A stretch of 64,000 nucleotides of DNA. Origin: Stenogyne calaminthoides (lineage: Eukaryota; Streptophyta; Magnoliopsida; Lamiales; Lamiaceae). Both the position numbers and the translations under genes were made by a program. The notes under the pieces were generated by a model. The model searched no databases. It saw only the letters and a program-made list of their open reading frames with translations, and was not told the origin of the DNA. Within the stretch, counting starts at the first letter, position 1; each line of letters opens with the position of its first letter. Positions 33,617 through 46,389 of the stretch are shown piece by piece. The stretch lies in NCBI GenBank assembly GCA_037126765.1, contig JBBCBC010000012.1:4340001-4404000 (forward strand). Direction: 5' to 3'.

Positions 33617-35929
33617 TCAGGGTTTACACATACAATCAGGCACAGGATATGCCAAAACATCTCTATCAAACTTGTTATTCCTCGACTCAGGTTTCCCCAT
33701 GGAATGTTTATGCAGTTTCTGCATATTGCTCTTGAAATCTTCGTCTGATACCGATTCATCTTCCAACAAAGGAAGCATCATCCTCTTGTTAGGCCTTATG
33801 TATTTCCTATGTCCTATGTACGCACGATGACCCTGTACATAACAACCGTATAATGTGCATATTATATATTTACACATTGTCTACTTATACTAATGAATAC
33901 ATACCTGCATAGCTCGGCCCATATTGCCTCCATGTGAAGGCAAAAACACGTCACTGCTGAGAGACACGATGTAGTCAATAGCTGCTAGAATAGAAGGCCT
34001 GTTGAGAAACGGAGTGAGCTCTCCGTCTCTTGCTAATGTCTCTTTTGTTGCAACGTTTGGGAACTCGTCGATAAGTGGTTGCACAGCGAGCTTCCCTCCA
34101 AATGGTTCTCCTCCAGCTATGTATATACGAGCATTGCTAGGTGCTCCTAAGCCCTTTATAACCCTGCATATGTGTGTGTGTGTGTGTGTGTGTGAGTAAC
34201 TCTTGAGAAAAATACTAATACTGTTCAGTGAAACAACTAATACCTATGAGTAAAACAACTAATACTAGTTGGTTGATAACATCACACAATTAATCACGTT
34301 TAGATTGGTGAATTACCTTGCCACTTCTCTTGCACTGAGAGGGCAGAGTCCTGAAAGTCTTCGTGCAGCATTCGTCAAATTCAGTTTATCAGTTAGGAAA
34401 TCGGGATTAGAGTCCCTTTCATTGCCTATAACAATGTCGTATTCAGGTCCTAAACCAGTATCACATCCTGTTCTAACCCACACATCTTTCTCTATTCTTA
34501 GATGCAGAGCAATGTATGGACCCTCAATCCACATTCTCCTCGCGATCTGATTCCCAACTTGTTGAATCGGAGCCGCAAATCTCAATGCATGAAATGCTAC
34601 CTATATATTACAAGCAAATCAAATAATTATGAGAAAGAGACAGACAGAGAGAGAGAATTTGGTCATACCTTACACCTGAGTTTCTGAAGATCAGGACTAA
34701 GATTCTTTGAGAGCCTAGAATCGAGCCCTTTCATTATCAGAAGGCCTTCTTCACTTAGCTGCAAATTTAGTTAGTGAAATGAACAACAATCAGGGATGAT
34801 TAAAGTAATCCTAAAAGGCAAAGTCTAGTGTAAAACAAGTTTTACCGTGCAACTATTTTCCATTGTGCGTGTGTTTTTAAACAGTATTAGTTGTTTCATT
34901 AAAAGGTATTAGTTGTTTTACTATTAGAGTATTAGTTGCAAAACAAACGCACAGTAAAACCAGTTTACACAAGACCAACTCAATCTAAAAACGCTTGAAC
35001 TGAAATTAATCAACCAAACGAAACCCCTACTGCACATTTCATTTTCTTACTTGGTCTAAAAACCTTGCACGAATCCACATTGGTGAGACATGAAATGGGA
35101 TTTGATTTTCGATTGATTGCTTCGGAACCAAATGAAGGAAGGGACGATACAACACGAATATCAGCTAGTAATGTCTTCTTAAAATGCTCCAAGTCAAATA
35201 TATCTGAAAACTCACTGTGGCAATTACACAAACACATAGCATACAATCAAAATCTAAATCCCCAACAAAATTGAAGCAGAGCAACGAATCGTACCTTTCA
35301 TCTCCCCAAATTCGATTCACCTGCAAAACGGGCACCACCAACGCAGCCTCGAGAATTCTCGCAATAACCACCGCATCAACGATCTGATTCCTCTGCTGAT
35401 TCAACCCCCCAGAAACCACCACCACCAGGAATTTCATCTTCTCCTTCTAGATTTTAACCGATGATTTTCGATACTCGAGTGAGAAATCGAGGCAGGGGCG
35501 GTACCCCTCCCCATCTGGCTGCTTCCAAAATTCCCTTTCCGTTGCGGACATATTAGGGTTTTCCGCCATTCCATGAGCAGGCAAAGGCACCATAGCGCTT
35601 CTGGACAGCGTCGGCTCGTCGTAATTTGGGGAATTTTTCAAAATCGAAGAGAGAGAGGCTAATAAAAGGGGAGAAATTGGGGATGAAGGTGAGTACGAAG
35701 AACAGGGGATTGAATTGCGAGAAATTGTGTAGTAGAATGTGGTGAGGCAAATTGCGAGGAAGGAGATGAGGAAGAAGAGAGAGATGAGGAAGAGTAGGGC
35801 GACAGAAGGGGGGCGGGTTCTGGAGCTCTTCTTCGGTGTTGAAAATGGCGAAACGGAAAGCAGATGCACGAAGAACAGTGGATTCAGAGTGATGCATGTG
35901 TTTTTCAAGCTTTTTGTTGCTTTCGCCAT
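33617..35929 (-). pseudogene. GDP-fucose protein O-fucosyltransferase family gene, two lesions
   Basis: Six exons on the minus strand: 35929-35295, 35214-35051, 34758-34669, 34602-34317, 34163-33905 and 33832-33617, all with GT-AG borders. It would be a type II Golgi membrane glycosyltransferase: a cytosolic N-terminus, one membrane helix (SVALLFLISLFFLISFLAI) and a lumenal catalytic domain. Family motifs include VVVSGGLNQQRNQIVDAVV, ALHLRIEKD, LCPLSAREVA, IYIAGGEPFGG and LPSHGGNMGRAMQGHRAY, and it ends YPVPDCMCKP. Lesions: an in-frame TAG at 35447-35449, three codons before MKFLVVVVSGG, and a frameshift in exon 2 near 35135 between SSLPS and HLVPKQS. Everything else is intact, so this is either a very young pseudogene or carries sequencing errors. 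An alternative upstream ATG is at 35992. Confidence 0.85.
34170..34195. repeat. TG microsatellite in intron 4
   Basis: A (TG)n run of about 12 units, only a few bases from the exon 5 acceptor at 34163 on the minus strand (read there as an AC repeat). It replaces the usual polypyrimidine tract. Confidence 0.85.
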
Positions 35930-36640
35930 GGAAACTGACTGGTTCTGATTCTCGAGAGAAAAGGAAGAATCGAGATGGAGAAATGAAGGCATTAACGGAA
36001 TTCAGTTACAGCTCGAAATGTTGTTCCGTGATTTACCCTTGGATTTTAACGGTAGTACCGTGAGCGAAGAGACGTATCTAAAAGGGTGGAATTGGTAATT
36101 TACTTGTTTTCCCGCCAGACATTCCCTGCCTTCTTGAACTCTTGAATCTCATTGAAGAAAGAAGCCATTTTTGTATTTACTATTTAATCCTTGTTAGGTT
36201 TTATTTTTAAATTAAGTTCTCGGAAGTAATTGTAAATGCAAATTCTTATGCGAAACGGAATAATATTAAGTAAAGTTTTGAGTGTCTATGGGCATCAATC
36301 CGGTCGAATATTTCAAGTTTGGGTACCAAAAAATTAAATACTCCCTCCGATCCTCCTCTTCTATTTAAATATTTTGTTAAAAGATTTGTCACAAACTTAA
36401 TTGAATATTCTATATTTAAAAATAAATCAATTTTTTTCATTTTATTTATATCCGTAAAACTATTTACATATAATTATTTTTTCCACACTAAAGTCAATTT
36501 TATCCAAACTAAATAAGTCAGCGGATGTGTATAAACAATTGAAACTATAGTAAAACTTTTTGCTTTTACATATACTCAACTGGAAATGATATAATTCTTT
36601 CAGAGTATGCTCGGCTAAATATAAGTATTATGTTATTCAT
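35930..36640. other. Promoter region of the O-fucosyltransferase gene and AT-rich spacer
   Basis: The first 300 bases upstream of the gene are moderately GC-rich, then AT-rich. At 36340-36362 there is a lone TACTCCCTCCGATCC, resembling a Stowaway MITE end, but no matching opposite end was found. No other gene is visible. Confidence 0.35.
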
Positions 36641-36917
36641 AGGTCCAAGTTTTGAGTGGAAGACTTAGAGGTCCAAAATAGGACACTTTATTACTCATAT
36701 GTTCAAACAATTTTTTTAATTATTATGAAGTACAAAATTGCTTGATAAGACAAAAATGTCCTTACTTTCCCACACTCTCTTTATGTTACATCTTCAATTT
36801 TTTAATCTAGTCTTCCACTTACGGAGTAGATAGAATTCAGAAATAGAGAAATATTCATATGTGCATTTTGTTTCATTTACAAATTTAAAATTTTCATATC
36901 TAAATTGAAAAAATACC

Positions 36918-37060
36918 AAAATTTACATATCTAAAATCCAAAATATTTACATACATTGTCTTCCAAAAATGCATAAAAAACTACAAAAAATTACATATCT
37001 AAAATCCAAAATATTTACATACATTGTCTTCCAAAAATGAATAAAAAAATTACATATCTA
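36918..37060. repeat. Tandem duplication, unit about 70 bases
   Basis: Two near-identical adjacent copies containing ACATATCTAAAATCCAAAAT and ACATTGTCTTCCAAAAATG, plus a partial third. Confidence 0.8.
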
Positions 37061-37714
37061 TAAATCTCAAAATTTACATATTTTTGTCCTCATTTTGACA
37101 TGCACATATGCATAAAATTCATGCATAAATTCATCAATTGATGAATCTATGCATCTCCCGTTTCAGATCTAGATCCTCCATTTCCAACCTAGATTCAAAA
37201 AAAAATCACAAAAAAATCCAGAAAAAAAAACCCACCGTAGATATATCAACAAATCCATCCTCATCATCATCAAATCCATAAAATTGTACAATTTCATCAA
37301 GATTCATAGATTAAAAAATCCAGAAAATTGCACAGATCTGAAGCGAAATCCAGATTCATCCTCATCATCATAAAAAATCCAGAAAACCCAACAATTTCAT
37401 AAAAAAAATTCAAACAATTTTATCAAATAAAAATCAACAAAAAAAACCACTGTAAATCTGACGCCCAAAACACAATAACCAAAGAAATCGAATATATATC
37501 AACATTCCGGGTTGACTTGCTTCTTCGTCTTCTTTTGCTTCATGGGAGAATGGCGACCTGAACCATGCGACATCTTATCTTTCTTTTTTTTTCTTTTGTC
37601 TTCAGTTCATCTCCGCCGCCAACCCCAAAAATTACACAGATATGTAAATTGGGAAGGGGGACGGCGCCTATGTTGGTGTGTGTGGGGAGGGGGTGACGCC
37701 TGTGTTGGTGCGGC

Positions 37715-39403
37715 TGTTGGGAAACATTTTGTCCGGATCTATTCGGGATGAATATTAAATACAAATTTAAATAAATAATTATTACTAGCATGAATTAATC
37801 CTATAAATTCAAATAATAATCACCAACAACATACATGCGTATAAACAATTAATTCATGTAAAATCCTACACATGCAGAATCTAGGAGTTTACGCGAATCT
37901 TACCCTCGGAGAGACAACCATTGAGAAGATGGAACAAGCTTTTAACAAACTAACCCAAGTGTCTTCTCAAGTATTCCCAAATCCTTGCTCGTTGATCCGG
38001 TGGGAAATCCTCACGAACAATTTAACAAAGGGAAAAAGAAAATATTTGTTGTACCACCTTTGTGGATTTCTAATTTTTTCAAGACTGGAATTGTGTTGGG
38101 GATGAAAAATTCATCGCCTATTTATAACATAAGGGTTGGTCGAATTTTGGCCTCAAAATTAGATATGGGAAGATCTTTAATTCTTGTGCATGAAGTAATC
38201 TTGAATATATCCAATATATTCTCTTTCCCATAAATAATTTTCCACAAAAATCTTCCTCCTTATTTTAAGTAAATTTTTTAAAAACACAAGGCAAAAGTCA
38301 AAGTCAAAGATTCTTGAATTTATGAGATTATCTTGTATTCCAAGAATACTTATCTTCCATAAAATCTTTCCAAGAAAATCTCTTCTTTCTTTTTCTTGAA
38401 AATATTAGAAAAAATAGGCAACAAATTATTTCTTTTATTTTAATCACCTTTTCGTTAATTGACTTATATTGGGCTACTTGAGGAGCCTTTAGGAGAATTA
38501 AGATTGGACCTCTCAATGGGCTCTGAATTACAATATTGAGCCACAATATTATTCAGCTCATTAATATTAATTTATTTCACTATAAAATTAATATTGCACT
38601 ATCTATCTTAACCCATATTACAGTAATATGACTCCCGATTATTATTTTCCATGTTTAAGATTATTTAGTCCATTAATTAATTAAGCCACTAAAAAGCTTT
38701 ATATTAATTAATATATTTTCCTTGGAGTAAGGACAGCTCAACATTATTATCCATATCGAAAATTAATCCACTTGCAAGATTTGGTATGATAAAACTTCTG
38801 AGTCCACCAAGGGGACAAATCAAACAAGACTCTCCTTGCACACGATTCTCTGTATTAAATCTTAGCAATTGTCATGTAACTAATAATATTGCCCAAAATA
38901 CAAAGTATCAAATCTCTTTCTGATTTTCTACCCAACATAGATCAAAGCAATAAATATTAATTACACACAATCCTATTTAAGGGATAGAGATTAAGAAATC
39001 AACAACCACTGAGGTCTAATTCTTCATCCCGTAAGTCAGTACGTAAGAATTTATCCTCTTTGTAGGTTCGGTTCAGCGCATCACAATGCACTAGTGTAAT
39101 CTCTTGGTTAAGACAAGTCAATCTGAGCCTTACACATCAACCTCTACCAATGGAGTGTTCAATTCCATCTAGGTTGTGAAAGTGTACTTATTTACAAGGA
39201 ACTGTTAATGTGATCTTCTGTGATCGGGTATCACCACATTAACTACAATGCAATATGTACTAATATTGAACGGTTTGCAATAAATAAATAGCATTCAATC
39301 ATATTTATAGCAACAGTGATAAAATGATTTATTCTCAGTAAATAAGTGCAAAATTCAGTTTGTTATACAAAGTAAAAACATACTTTCACGTATAACCCCA
39401 ACA
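37715..39403 (-). mobile_element. Solo LTR, family A copy 2 (inverted)
   Basis: 1689 bases, the reverse complement of the family at 5300 and 59269, starting TGTTGGGA and ending CCCCAACA. Perfect 5-bp target duplication GCGGC (37710-37714 and 39404-39408). No internal sequence. Confidence 0.93.
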
Positions 39404-40091
39404 GCGGCTGGGTTTGGGAGGGGTGGCACGTGCCCTCTGTGTGTTGGTGTGGTGGGAGTGGTGCCTGTGTTGTGTGGGGGGAAGGGGCATCTCCTGTGTT
39501 GGTGCAGTTGGATTTGGGAGGGGTGGCGCACCACCGACTGCAAGTTGCGGCGCTTGGATTGGTGTGACGTCGAGGGGTGGGGGCGGGCGGTGGCGGTGGA
39601 TGAAAAAATGTTGCAATGTTTGTTTGGGGTGGGGGGTGGGGTGATTGGGCGAGATGTTAAGGTTGAATGAGCGGGGTGTGGATATTTAATGAGGGAAGGG
39701 TATTTTAGGGTTTTTAGGGGTGTTTTGGATCTATAACTAATTTTAAAAGTAAATTGAACCTATAAGTTATAGTACGATGGATTTTAGATCTAATAGTAGT
39801 TAATTCAAGTACTCTCTTCTAAGCTATGAATATTTGGTGTAAGAGTACACATATAGTCTTGTAGATAAACACAAATAATATTGAAACATTTTAGAGATGG
39901 AATACTTCTTGCTTAAACATGCACATTTAGATTTTAGTAAATTCTTATTATCTAAATAGATAATTTTATATGCTCAAATTGGTATTATGAATTTTTTTTT
40001 TATGTATTTGGGTTTTTAGATTTTTTTATTACCATCAAACAAGAATGAAACATTATGTAATAAAATATAGGTTGAATATCATTCATATAAA
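39404..40091. other. GC-rich repeats, then AT-rich spacer
   Basis: 39404-39660 is a G-rich stretch of degenerate GTGTTGGTG-type repeats whose overlapping open frames on both strands are low-complexity artefacts. 39800-40091 is plain AT-rich DNA with nothing recognisable. Confidence 0.4.
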
Positions 40092-40179
40092 ACTGGACGT
40101 ATATTTTATTTTATTTTTATCAGACAAAGAAATGCTTATATTCACACCAACAAGGGCAGGAATATAAGGAGTCACTAAT

Positions 40180-40480
40180 ACAGATTTGGGCTTGGAGAGC
40201 TGTTAAAAATGAGCTTGGAGAGCGGTTATAATTAACTCTCAAGTAATAAATTCTCAAGCTTGGACAACTGATAAAAACCACTCTCCAAGATATTGCACTT
40301 GGAGAGCGGTTTTTAACCGCATTGCCCTAAGAAAGCGGTTGTTAACCGCATTCCAAGCGATTAAGCTAAGGCAGTTTGTAAATCAAAAAGTATATTCACA
40401 ATGTTCACAAATCATTGTCTAAACCCCTTTTAAAATTTTTTAAATATATATAAATACACTTGGACATCGGTTTTTAACCG
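40180..40480. repeat. CACTA subterminal repeats, left end
   Basis: Several copies of a palindrome-prone motif TTGGAGAGCGGTT(N)TAACCGC in both orientations, the presumed transposase-binding sites. Confidence 0.8.
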
Positions 40481-40784
40481 CTGTCCAATATATATATTTT
40501 TTTTTTTTCAATTTAATTTATATTTTTAAAATCCTGTTTATATAAAACCAAAACCAAAACTAAAAACCAAATTTTATATAAAACCAAAACCAAAACTAAA
40601 AACCAAATTTTACACCACACGATAATTAATTGTCCAATACCAAAACATCAAATAAATTAATAAATTAATGCATACACATCATGAAATAAATATTAATCAT
40701 CCAAATATAACAAATTAAAACATGCATATCAATACAAATATATATATAAGTAATATGCTATTTAAAGTTATCTCAATCTATCTA

Positions 40785-43700
40785 TAATTATACAAGAATC
40801 GATTGTAAAGGTACCCTGTCCAATCCATTTTCCATTTGATCATTCTTTGTTTGGAGTAAGACTTGACCGGACGATCATAGACAAACTGCAAATAACAATC
40901 AATTAATCAATATAGTTAGATATATAGTATGAATTTTTATTCAATTAATAATAATTTAAATAAATCGATAAATTGACTTACGTTGATAGGAACCGCGGTT
41001 TGAGAAGCGCGCATTATATCTTCAATATAACAACACATAAAATGTCCACAGTGATCACTATCTCGTTGCATCGGTACCTGTTGATTAGCAATACAATCAC
41101 GTATTACAATTATAATTATTTTATATTAATTTGATAATTTATAAACTATATTTACCTTAACATTATTCCAGCTCACTTTATTGAATTTAGCTCTTGAGCC
41201 TTGATTAGGAAGGTGACTCCGATATTGGGTCATCACACTATTATTATTAGAATTAAAAAATAAAGTTAGATTAAATATGCATAATTTTAATAAGTAAAAC
41301 AAATCATTATATTATAATATTAAAAATGAACTTACGCTTCCATGTACGAAGTAAGATCAGGTTGATTTGAAGCCAACCCATTCGCAGTCGGATCCATAAA
41401 ATACACATTTAATGTGATCATATTTATGGCGACCAGCACCCAATGATTCCTATATTATATTAATAATATTAAAATTAACAGTAAATATAGCATATGTGCA
41501 AATATCATATATATTATTGTTGGTCCCAGTTTGAAAAACCATTAGTGCGGAAAATACCATGTAATGCATATAAAACAGGGGTGAGGGCAGAGTGATTCCA
41601 ATTTTTTTTTTTTTTTTAGAACGATGTGTTTTTTGCTTATAATCAAATGCATATAGCAAGTAAGAACATAAAGCAGTAAAGAACACACGATTTTATAGTG
41701 GTTTGGACAACTCGTCCTACATCCACTCTTCCCTATCACAAGGGGCACCAACTTAACCAAGTGGACTTAGTTTAACATGTTAGTCCAACACCCAACAAAT
41801 GTTTACCGAGTTCTCACTCAATCGGGACTTATCACCCTCACGGGATCGCCTACCCTCCCTTTCGGGATTGCTAGATGTTTACCGAGTTCTCACTCACCTA
41901 CAAACTTAACCTATCAAACTGATTTGGGTAAAGTTTGTTTGGTTTCCAACTAGTTTGAGATTTTCCCTTGCATTTGTTTAGCCTCAATGCTAAGGTTGGG
42001 AAAATCTCTCTAAGTTTAGGATATTACATTTGTGCTTAGATCTAGGATAGAACACCCTTGAATATATGTGTGTATTTCTTGCTCAGTACTCTATGGTGGG
42101 ATTGTTTGAGTATATGGCTCTTGGCTCTGTAGCATCTTTTTCCACATTCTCCACACGAATAATGAAGGAAGAACTTGTATTTATAGTGTGGATTTGAATG
42201 TTACTGTTGGATGGAGTCACATTCAAATCCATACTATTATGTAGCTTTAACAGCTTTTTCAGGCTAATTGTCTTCCTCTCATTGGTCCACGTCAGCTGAA
42301 TCTAACGGCTATAATCTTCAGGATCATCTGAGTCTTCAGGATTCTCTGAGTCTTCAGGATTCTTCTGAGTCTTCAGGTTTTTCTGAGTCTTCAGGATTCT
42401 TCTGAGTCTTCAAGTTTCTCTGAGTCTTCAGGATTCTTCATTCAGCAGACTTCTCTTCAGCGGACCTTGTCTGATCAGGTATACTGACACTCAGGCTAAC
42501 TGAGTTCAGTTCTTCTGACTTCAGACATCCTGACCCTCAGGTCACTAGCACTCAGGCTAACTGATCATCAGTAGCGTTCTGATTCTCAGTGAACATGACT
42601 TCAGATGACTTGTCTTCTGATTACTTCTCTTCTGATTTCTTCTCGCCTCTGGTATGCAGATTTCTGATTTTCTGATATCTGATTTCTTCTCGCCAGATCT
42701 GATCAGCTCATCTGATCAGATCAGTATAGCATCAGGTCAGGATATCAGTTTATCTGCATCAGATTAGTATATCAGGTTAGCATATCAGGTTAGTTGCATC
42801 AGGTTATCTTATCTGATCTCGATCACGTCTGATCTCGATCAGTCTCATCTGGTCCTCTTCTGATCTGCAATCTCCTCTTTTGATCTGGTCATCTGATCTT
42901 CTGATCAGCTGGCTTAGCTTTTCTTTTCTTCTAATTTTGCACAGCTCATCAGTTAACTCCGGAACTCATCTTACTCATCTGATCTCGATCAGCCTCGTCT
43001 GATCTCGATCATCTTCGTCTGATTTTGTGAGTTCCCCCTCAACTTGTTCTCTCGTAACCCCTCAACTTGTTATCTGTAGATTAGCTTCAAAAATACAAGT
43101 TGATAATGTTTTGGCATAATTCATCAAAACTAAAATATCCCAACAATTATGAATATAAATTTTAATAAAATGTTTATTATACTCACCCTACATTTGTTGG
43201 CCAAAAAATGAGATGATCTTTGTCAGTATAACTCAGCATATAAGAAACTAACCACTCCATGGTCGTTGCCCTATCTCCCATTGAGCAAGACACTTGGGGG
43301 GAGACGAAGGAATACATTCCACATGCTCGAGGATCTCTGGAGAGATATACCTCACCCAAATATCTTTAATCAACATATATACGCTAATTAATATTTAATT
43401 TGAAAAGTAAACTATATAGAAAGTAAATATTGAGAATTAATTAGTAAACATATACCTGAGGTATAAGACTATGCTCGTTGCACTCAACCATTGGTCGTTC
43501 ACGACTTTGATCACATGCTCCCGAGCGATGTATTCTTCAATAGAATTCTGATGAAAGTAAGTATTCATAGGAACTGTGATCATATCGAAGTCAGAGGACT
43601 CCACTATCACTTGCACCGTATTATGTATGGTGTGGTCGTGATCTAAGTCTCCAGGCAAGGGATAACGAAGTCTGCGATCACCAATAGTGGAGTCTCTGGT

Positions 43701-46060
43701 CGTTGCCTCCCTCTGACTGGCTGCGACACCCTTTGATTTCTGTTTAGGCTTTTGTGGTGTCGACAGTTTCTACTATCAATTTGCAACATTATTTAGAACG
43801 ACAAATAAGATAATGAACTTTAATAACATATATTAAATTTACCTTCATGGTCAGAGATACCAAGTTGATCGGCCATTCGATGAAGTGCCCGACCGTTGTT
43901 CCGACGGTGACAGCTTCATCAATTGGTTTAGGCACCGGTGAATCCTCTTCTCCGATTGTGGGTACATCGAGTGTGACCCTCACGAAACCAAGAGTGACAA
44001 GACTACCATGAATAACTCCATTGGAGTTATTGAGCAACGTTCCTATAGCCACCAACCGAGTAGGATTCTCCAAATAAAGGTAGCATGAGGTCGGTGACTG
44101 TTCGAATAAAATATTTAGTTATAAAATTTTAATATATATACTAGTCTTTAATTAAAATAAATGTGATACACATCTGATACCTGCGGGACATTGTTTCGAA
44201 GTGCCTCAATAAAATCGTCCCTATCATTAGCCGAAAACATAGCATCAGCGACACTATTTTCACCCTTGCTCCACTAGAGGACATTCCGTGATGTGAGCGT
44301 CTCTCAGACCTCATCTGTTCCAACTCTTTAGCCATCTGGGCAACCTGTTCCAAAAGTATACCCACCATATTCATGGCTTGAAGACCAGGTAACATGGCCA
44401 ATGATGACTTCGTGACGACATATCCAACACTCCGTAAGTGGTTGGGATGCTTCTGGCGACCTAAAGCCCGTCCAAGTAGATCATCGGTATCGACAAAGCG
44501 GATGTCTTCGGGCGTCATGGTTTGAGATAAACGCTCCTGAATTATAAAATATTATTATTTAATCATTTGTTTAGAAATAATAGTTTGTAATTCAAAGACA
44601 AATTAATGCATAGCTTACCCATTCTTCGATTGTACGCTGTGCACTGAAATCGGGAATATTCCCGTCTCGAACATTTCTGGTAGTTTGAAATAACTCGAAA
44701 CGGGTAACAACAGGCTGACTCTCTCCAGCTTTCTTTTTTTCTTCTTTCTACGATAGTCATTAACGTGTCCTCTTATTAGATATATTAAAAGTAAATATAT
44801 AAACAAAATAAAATGTTAGGATTTTGATCTTACCAAATTTTCTCTTATGCGTGCATACCCTTTGTTCGAGCCACGATATCGCGCCTCCATCGATTTGGCT
44901 TGTTTGCGATTTTTCTCGCTTAGTAGCTACAGTTTAATAGAAATACGATAAACACTGAAAAGCATAGGACATTAAATGATATTTATCAATTTTACCTGGA
45001 ACTCATCAGCCATAGATCGTCGCACAAACTCTTCCCAATATGGGGCCACCGACGAGCAATTACGATAGGGCCTCGGTGACGTAGCCGAGTAAAGACTAGT
45101 ATCCGGATCTCGTGTTTTACTTCTCGACCAAGCCCGAAAATTCTTGGCCAATACTCCAGCTTGCGACAATATTTGCTTCTTCTTTGAATGATCAAGGCCG
45201 AGAAATGTACTATGTACACATATAACATATCAATGTAGTAAATTTAGTAATCATACAACAACTTTCAATAAGCATATATATAATTAACATACCGAAAGTT
45301 CATCCCATAATCTTTCTTTCAAAGAAGTGAGTTTGTCATCGCCAGGACCTTGGATGGCAAACCTGATAGGGATTATACGCCTAACTGCAGCTCCAAGGTA
45401 GAAAGACAACGTCTCACTCTGTTTACCGATTGACTGCCCATATTCATTGAATGATAACTTCAATAACATATTATTTAATTAGATTCAACGATCAATCATA
45501 TAATTACAATTTCAATTGTTCAATTCTAATAAAATTACCTGCACTTATTTCCCCTTGCTACGAGCCCTCTTAACAGAAGACATCGTGACTATACCTCTGC
45601 TACGCTTATCCCCAGAGCTGCTAGTGGTGGGAGCATAAGTGTCACCCTGATCCAAATCATCAGTATGATGTCGATCATCATCACCATGATCTCCATCATA
45701 ATCTCCACCATGATCTCCATCATAATCATCTCCATCATCTCCCGGATATGGCAGATAAGACATGATCCTGTAAAACATAAAAACAACATTTAATAAACAA
45801 AAAACAAACAATATTTAAGTAAGCAGAAGAAATAACATTCAATAAAGCAAAAGAAACAACATTTAATAAAGCAGAAGCAAACACAATCAATAAAATCGTA
45901 CATTTCTTTTTAGCACTTGTTTTTTCTTTTTTTTTTTTTTTGGTTGACTTTTTCTCGCTCATGGCCATGAATGTTAACAAGATCCGGATTGTCATATTCA
46001 TCCACATCAACAATTATTCTCTGGTACGGGCGTGAATTTTCAAGATCATCGAAAGAGGGT
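40785..46060 (-). CDS. CACTA-encoded Transposase_24 / Ulp1-like cysteine protease protein
   Basis: A spliced minus-strand gene of about ten exons. The N-terminal part is acidic Asp/Gly/His-rich (45763-45545, MSYLPYPGDDGDD); then come transposase_24-type exons at about 45469-45284, 45183-44998, 44930-44834, 44755-44620, 44540-44180 (LGRALGRQKHPNHLRSVGYV) and 44073-43840, and a region at about 43780-43440. The C-terminal Ulp1-like peptidase is spread over 43375-43185, 41453-41338 (NHWVLVAINM...VYFMDP), 41239-41160, 41078-40980 (QRDSDHCGHFMCC) and 40887-40785. The catalytic His, Asp, Gln and Cys are all present. Exon borders fit GT-AG. A TAA just before the donor at about 45541 suggests either a separate short upstream ORF or a lesion. 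Start and exact structure are uncertain. Such fused proteases are known in plant CACTA and MULE elements. Confidence 0.65.
41518..43145 (-). mobile_element. Solo LTR, family B, inside the CACTA gene intron
   Basis: 1628 bases, perfect 5-bp target duplication ATTAT (41513-41517 and 43146-43150), ends TGTTGG and CCAACA. It lies in an intron between the two halves of the Ulp1-like domain. It shares a TATA block (minus strand, about 41692-41704) and the CGATCCCGTGAGGG module with the solo LTR at 48243. Confidence 0.9.
42318..42436. repeat. Short tandem repeat within the LTR
   Basis: About six copies of a unit of roughly 20 bases, GAGTCTTCAGGATTCTTCT, followed by GATCAG-rich sequence. Confidence 0.85.
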
Positions 46061-46389
46061 ACAGAATGAGTGAAGTTCTGAAAAGGATCATATATGATTA
46101 AGTTCTGAAAAGGATCATCGATTGTAGTGGTTATTTAGCTTAAGTTCTGAATTAGTGAAGTTATGGTGACAGGAGTTCATTGTCTAAATCATATATGATT
46201 GAGAGTTTCGAAACATGATTAGTTACAGATTGTAGTGGTTATTTAGCTTAAGTCAAATATTGGTCATGTGATTTAGCCCATCCATATAACATAAAAGTAT
46301 CAAAGAACAATTCCCCTAATAAAGTGAGTTTTAAGCCCAAAGGCCCCAATCAAACCACATATATTATGGTACCCCAATTTTGAATGAAA

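Larger units (their letters stand above)
36674..39790. mobile_element. Possible non-autonomous TIR transposon (MULE-like), split by a solo LTR
   Basis: The left edge (36674-36715) and the inverted right edge (39745-39790) resemble each other over about 45 bases, with a shared GTTCAA and AAAAT core, roughly two thirds identical by eye. Without the solo LTR the body is about 1.4 kb with no gene: A-rich, with a tandem duplication and then GC-rich repeats of the GTGTTGGTGCGG type on both sides of the solo LTR. No target duplication could be confirmed. Confidence 0.3.

Noticed and set aside
36340..36362. Stowaway MITE
   Set aside because: Only one end resembling CTCCCTCCG was found; no inverted partner nearby.
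39386..39670. Overlapping GC-rich open frames on both strands
   Set aside because: Products of a GC-rich degenerate repeat; Gly/Trp- and Pro/His-rich with no domain, and partly inside the solo LTR edge.
40173..40345. CRISPR-like array
   Set aside because: Short repeats at irregular spacing in a plant genome, in both orientations; they are CACTA subterminal repeats.
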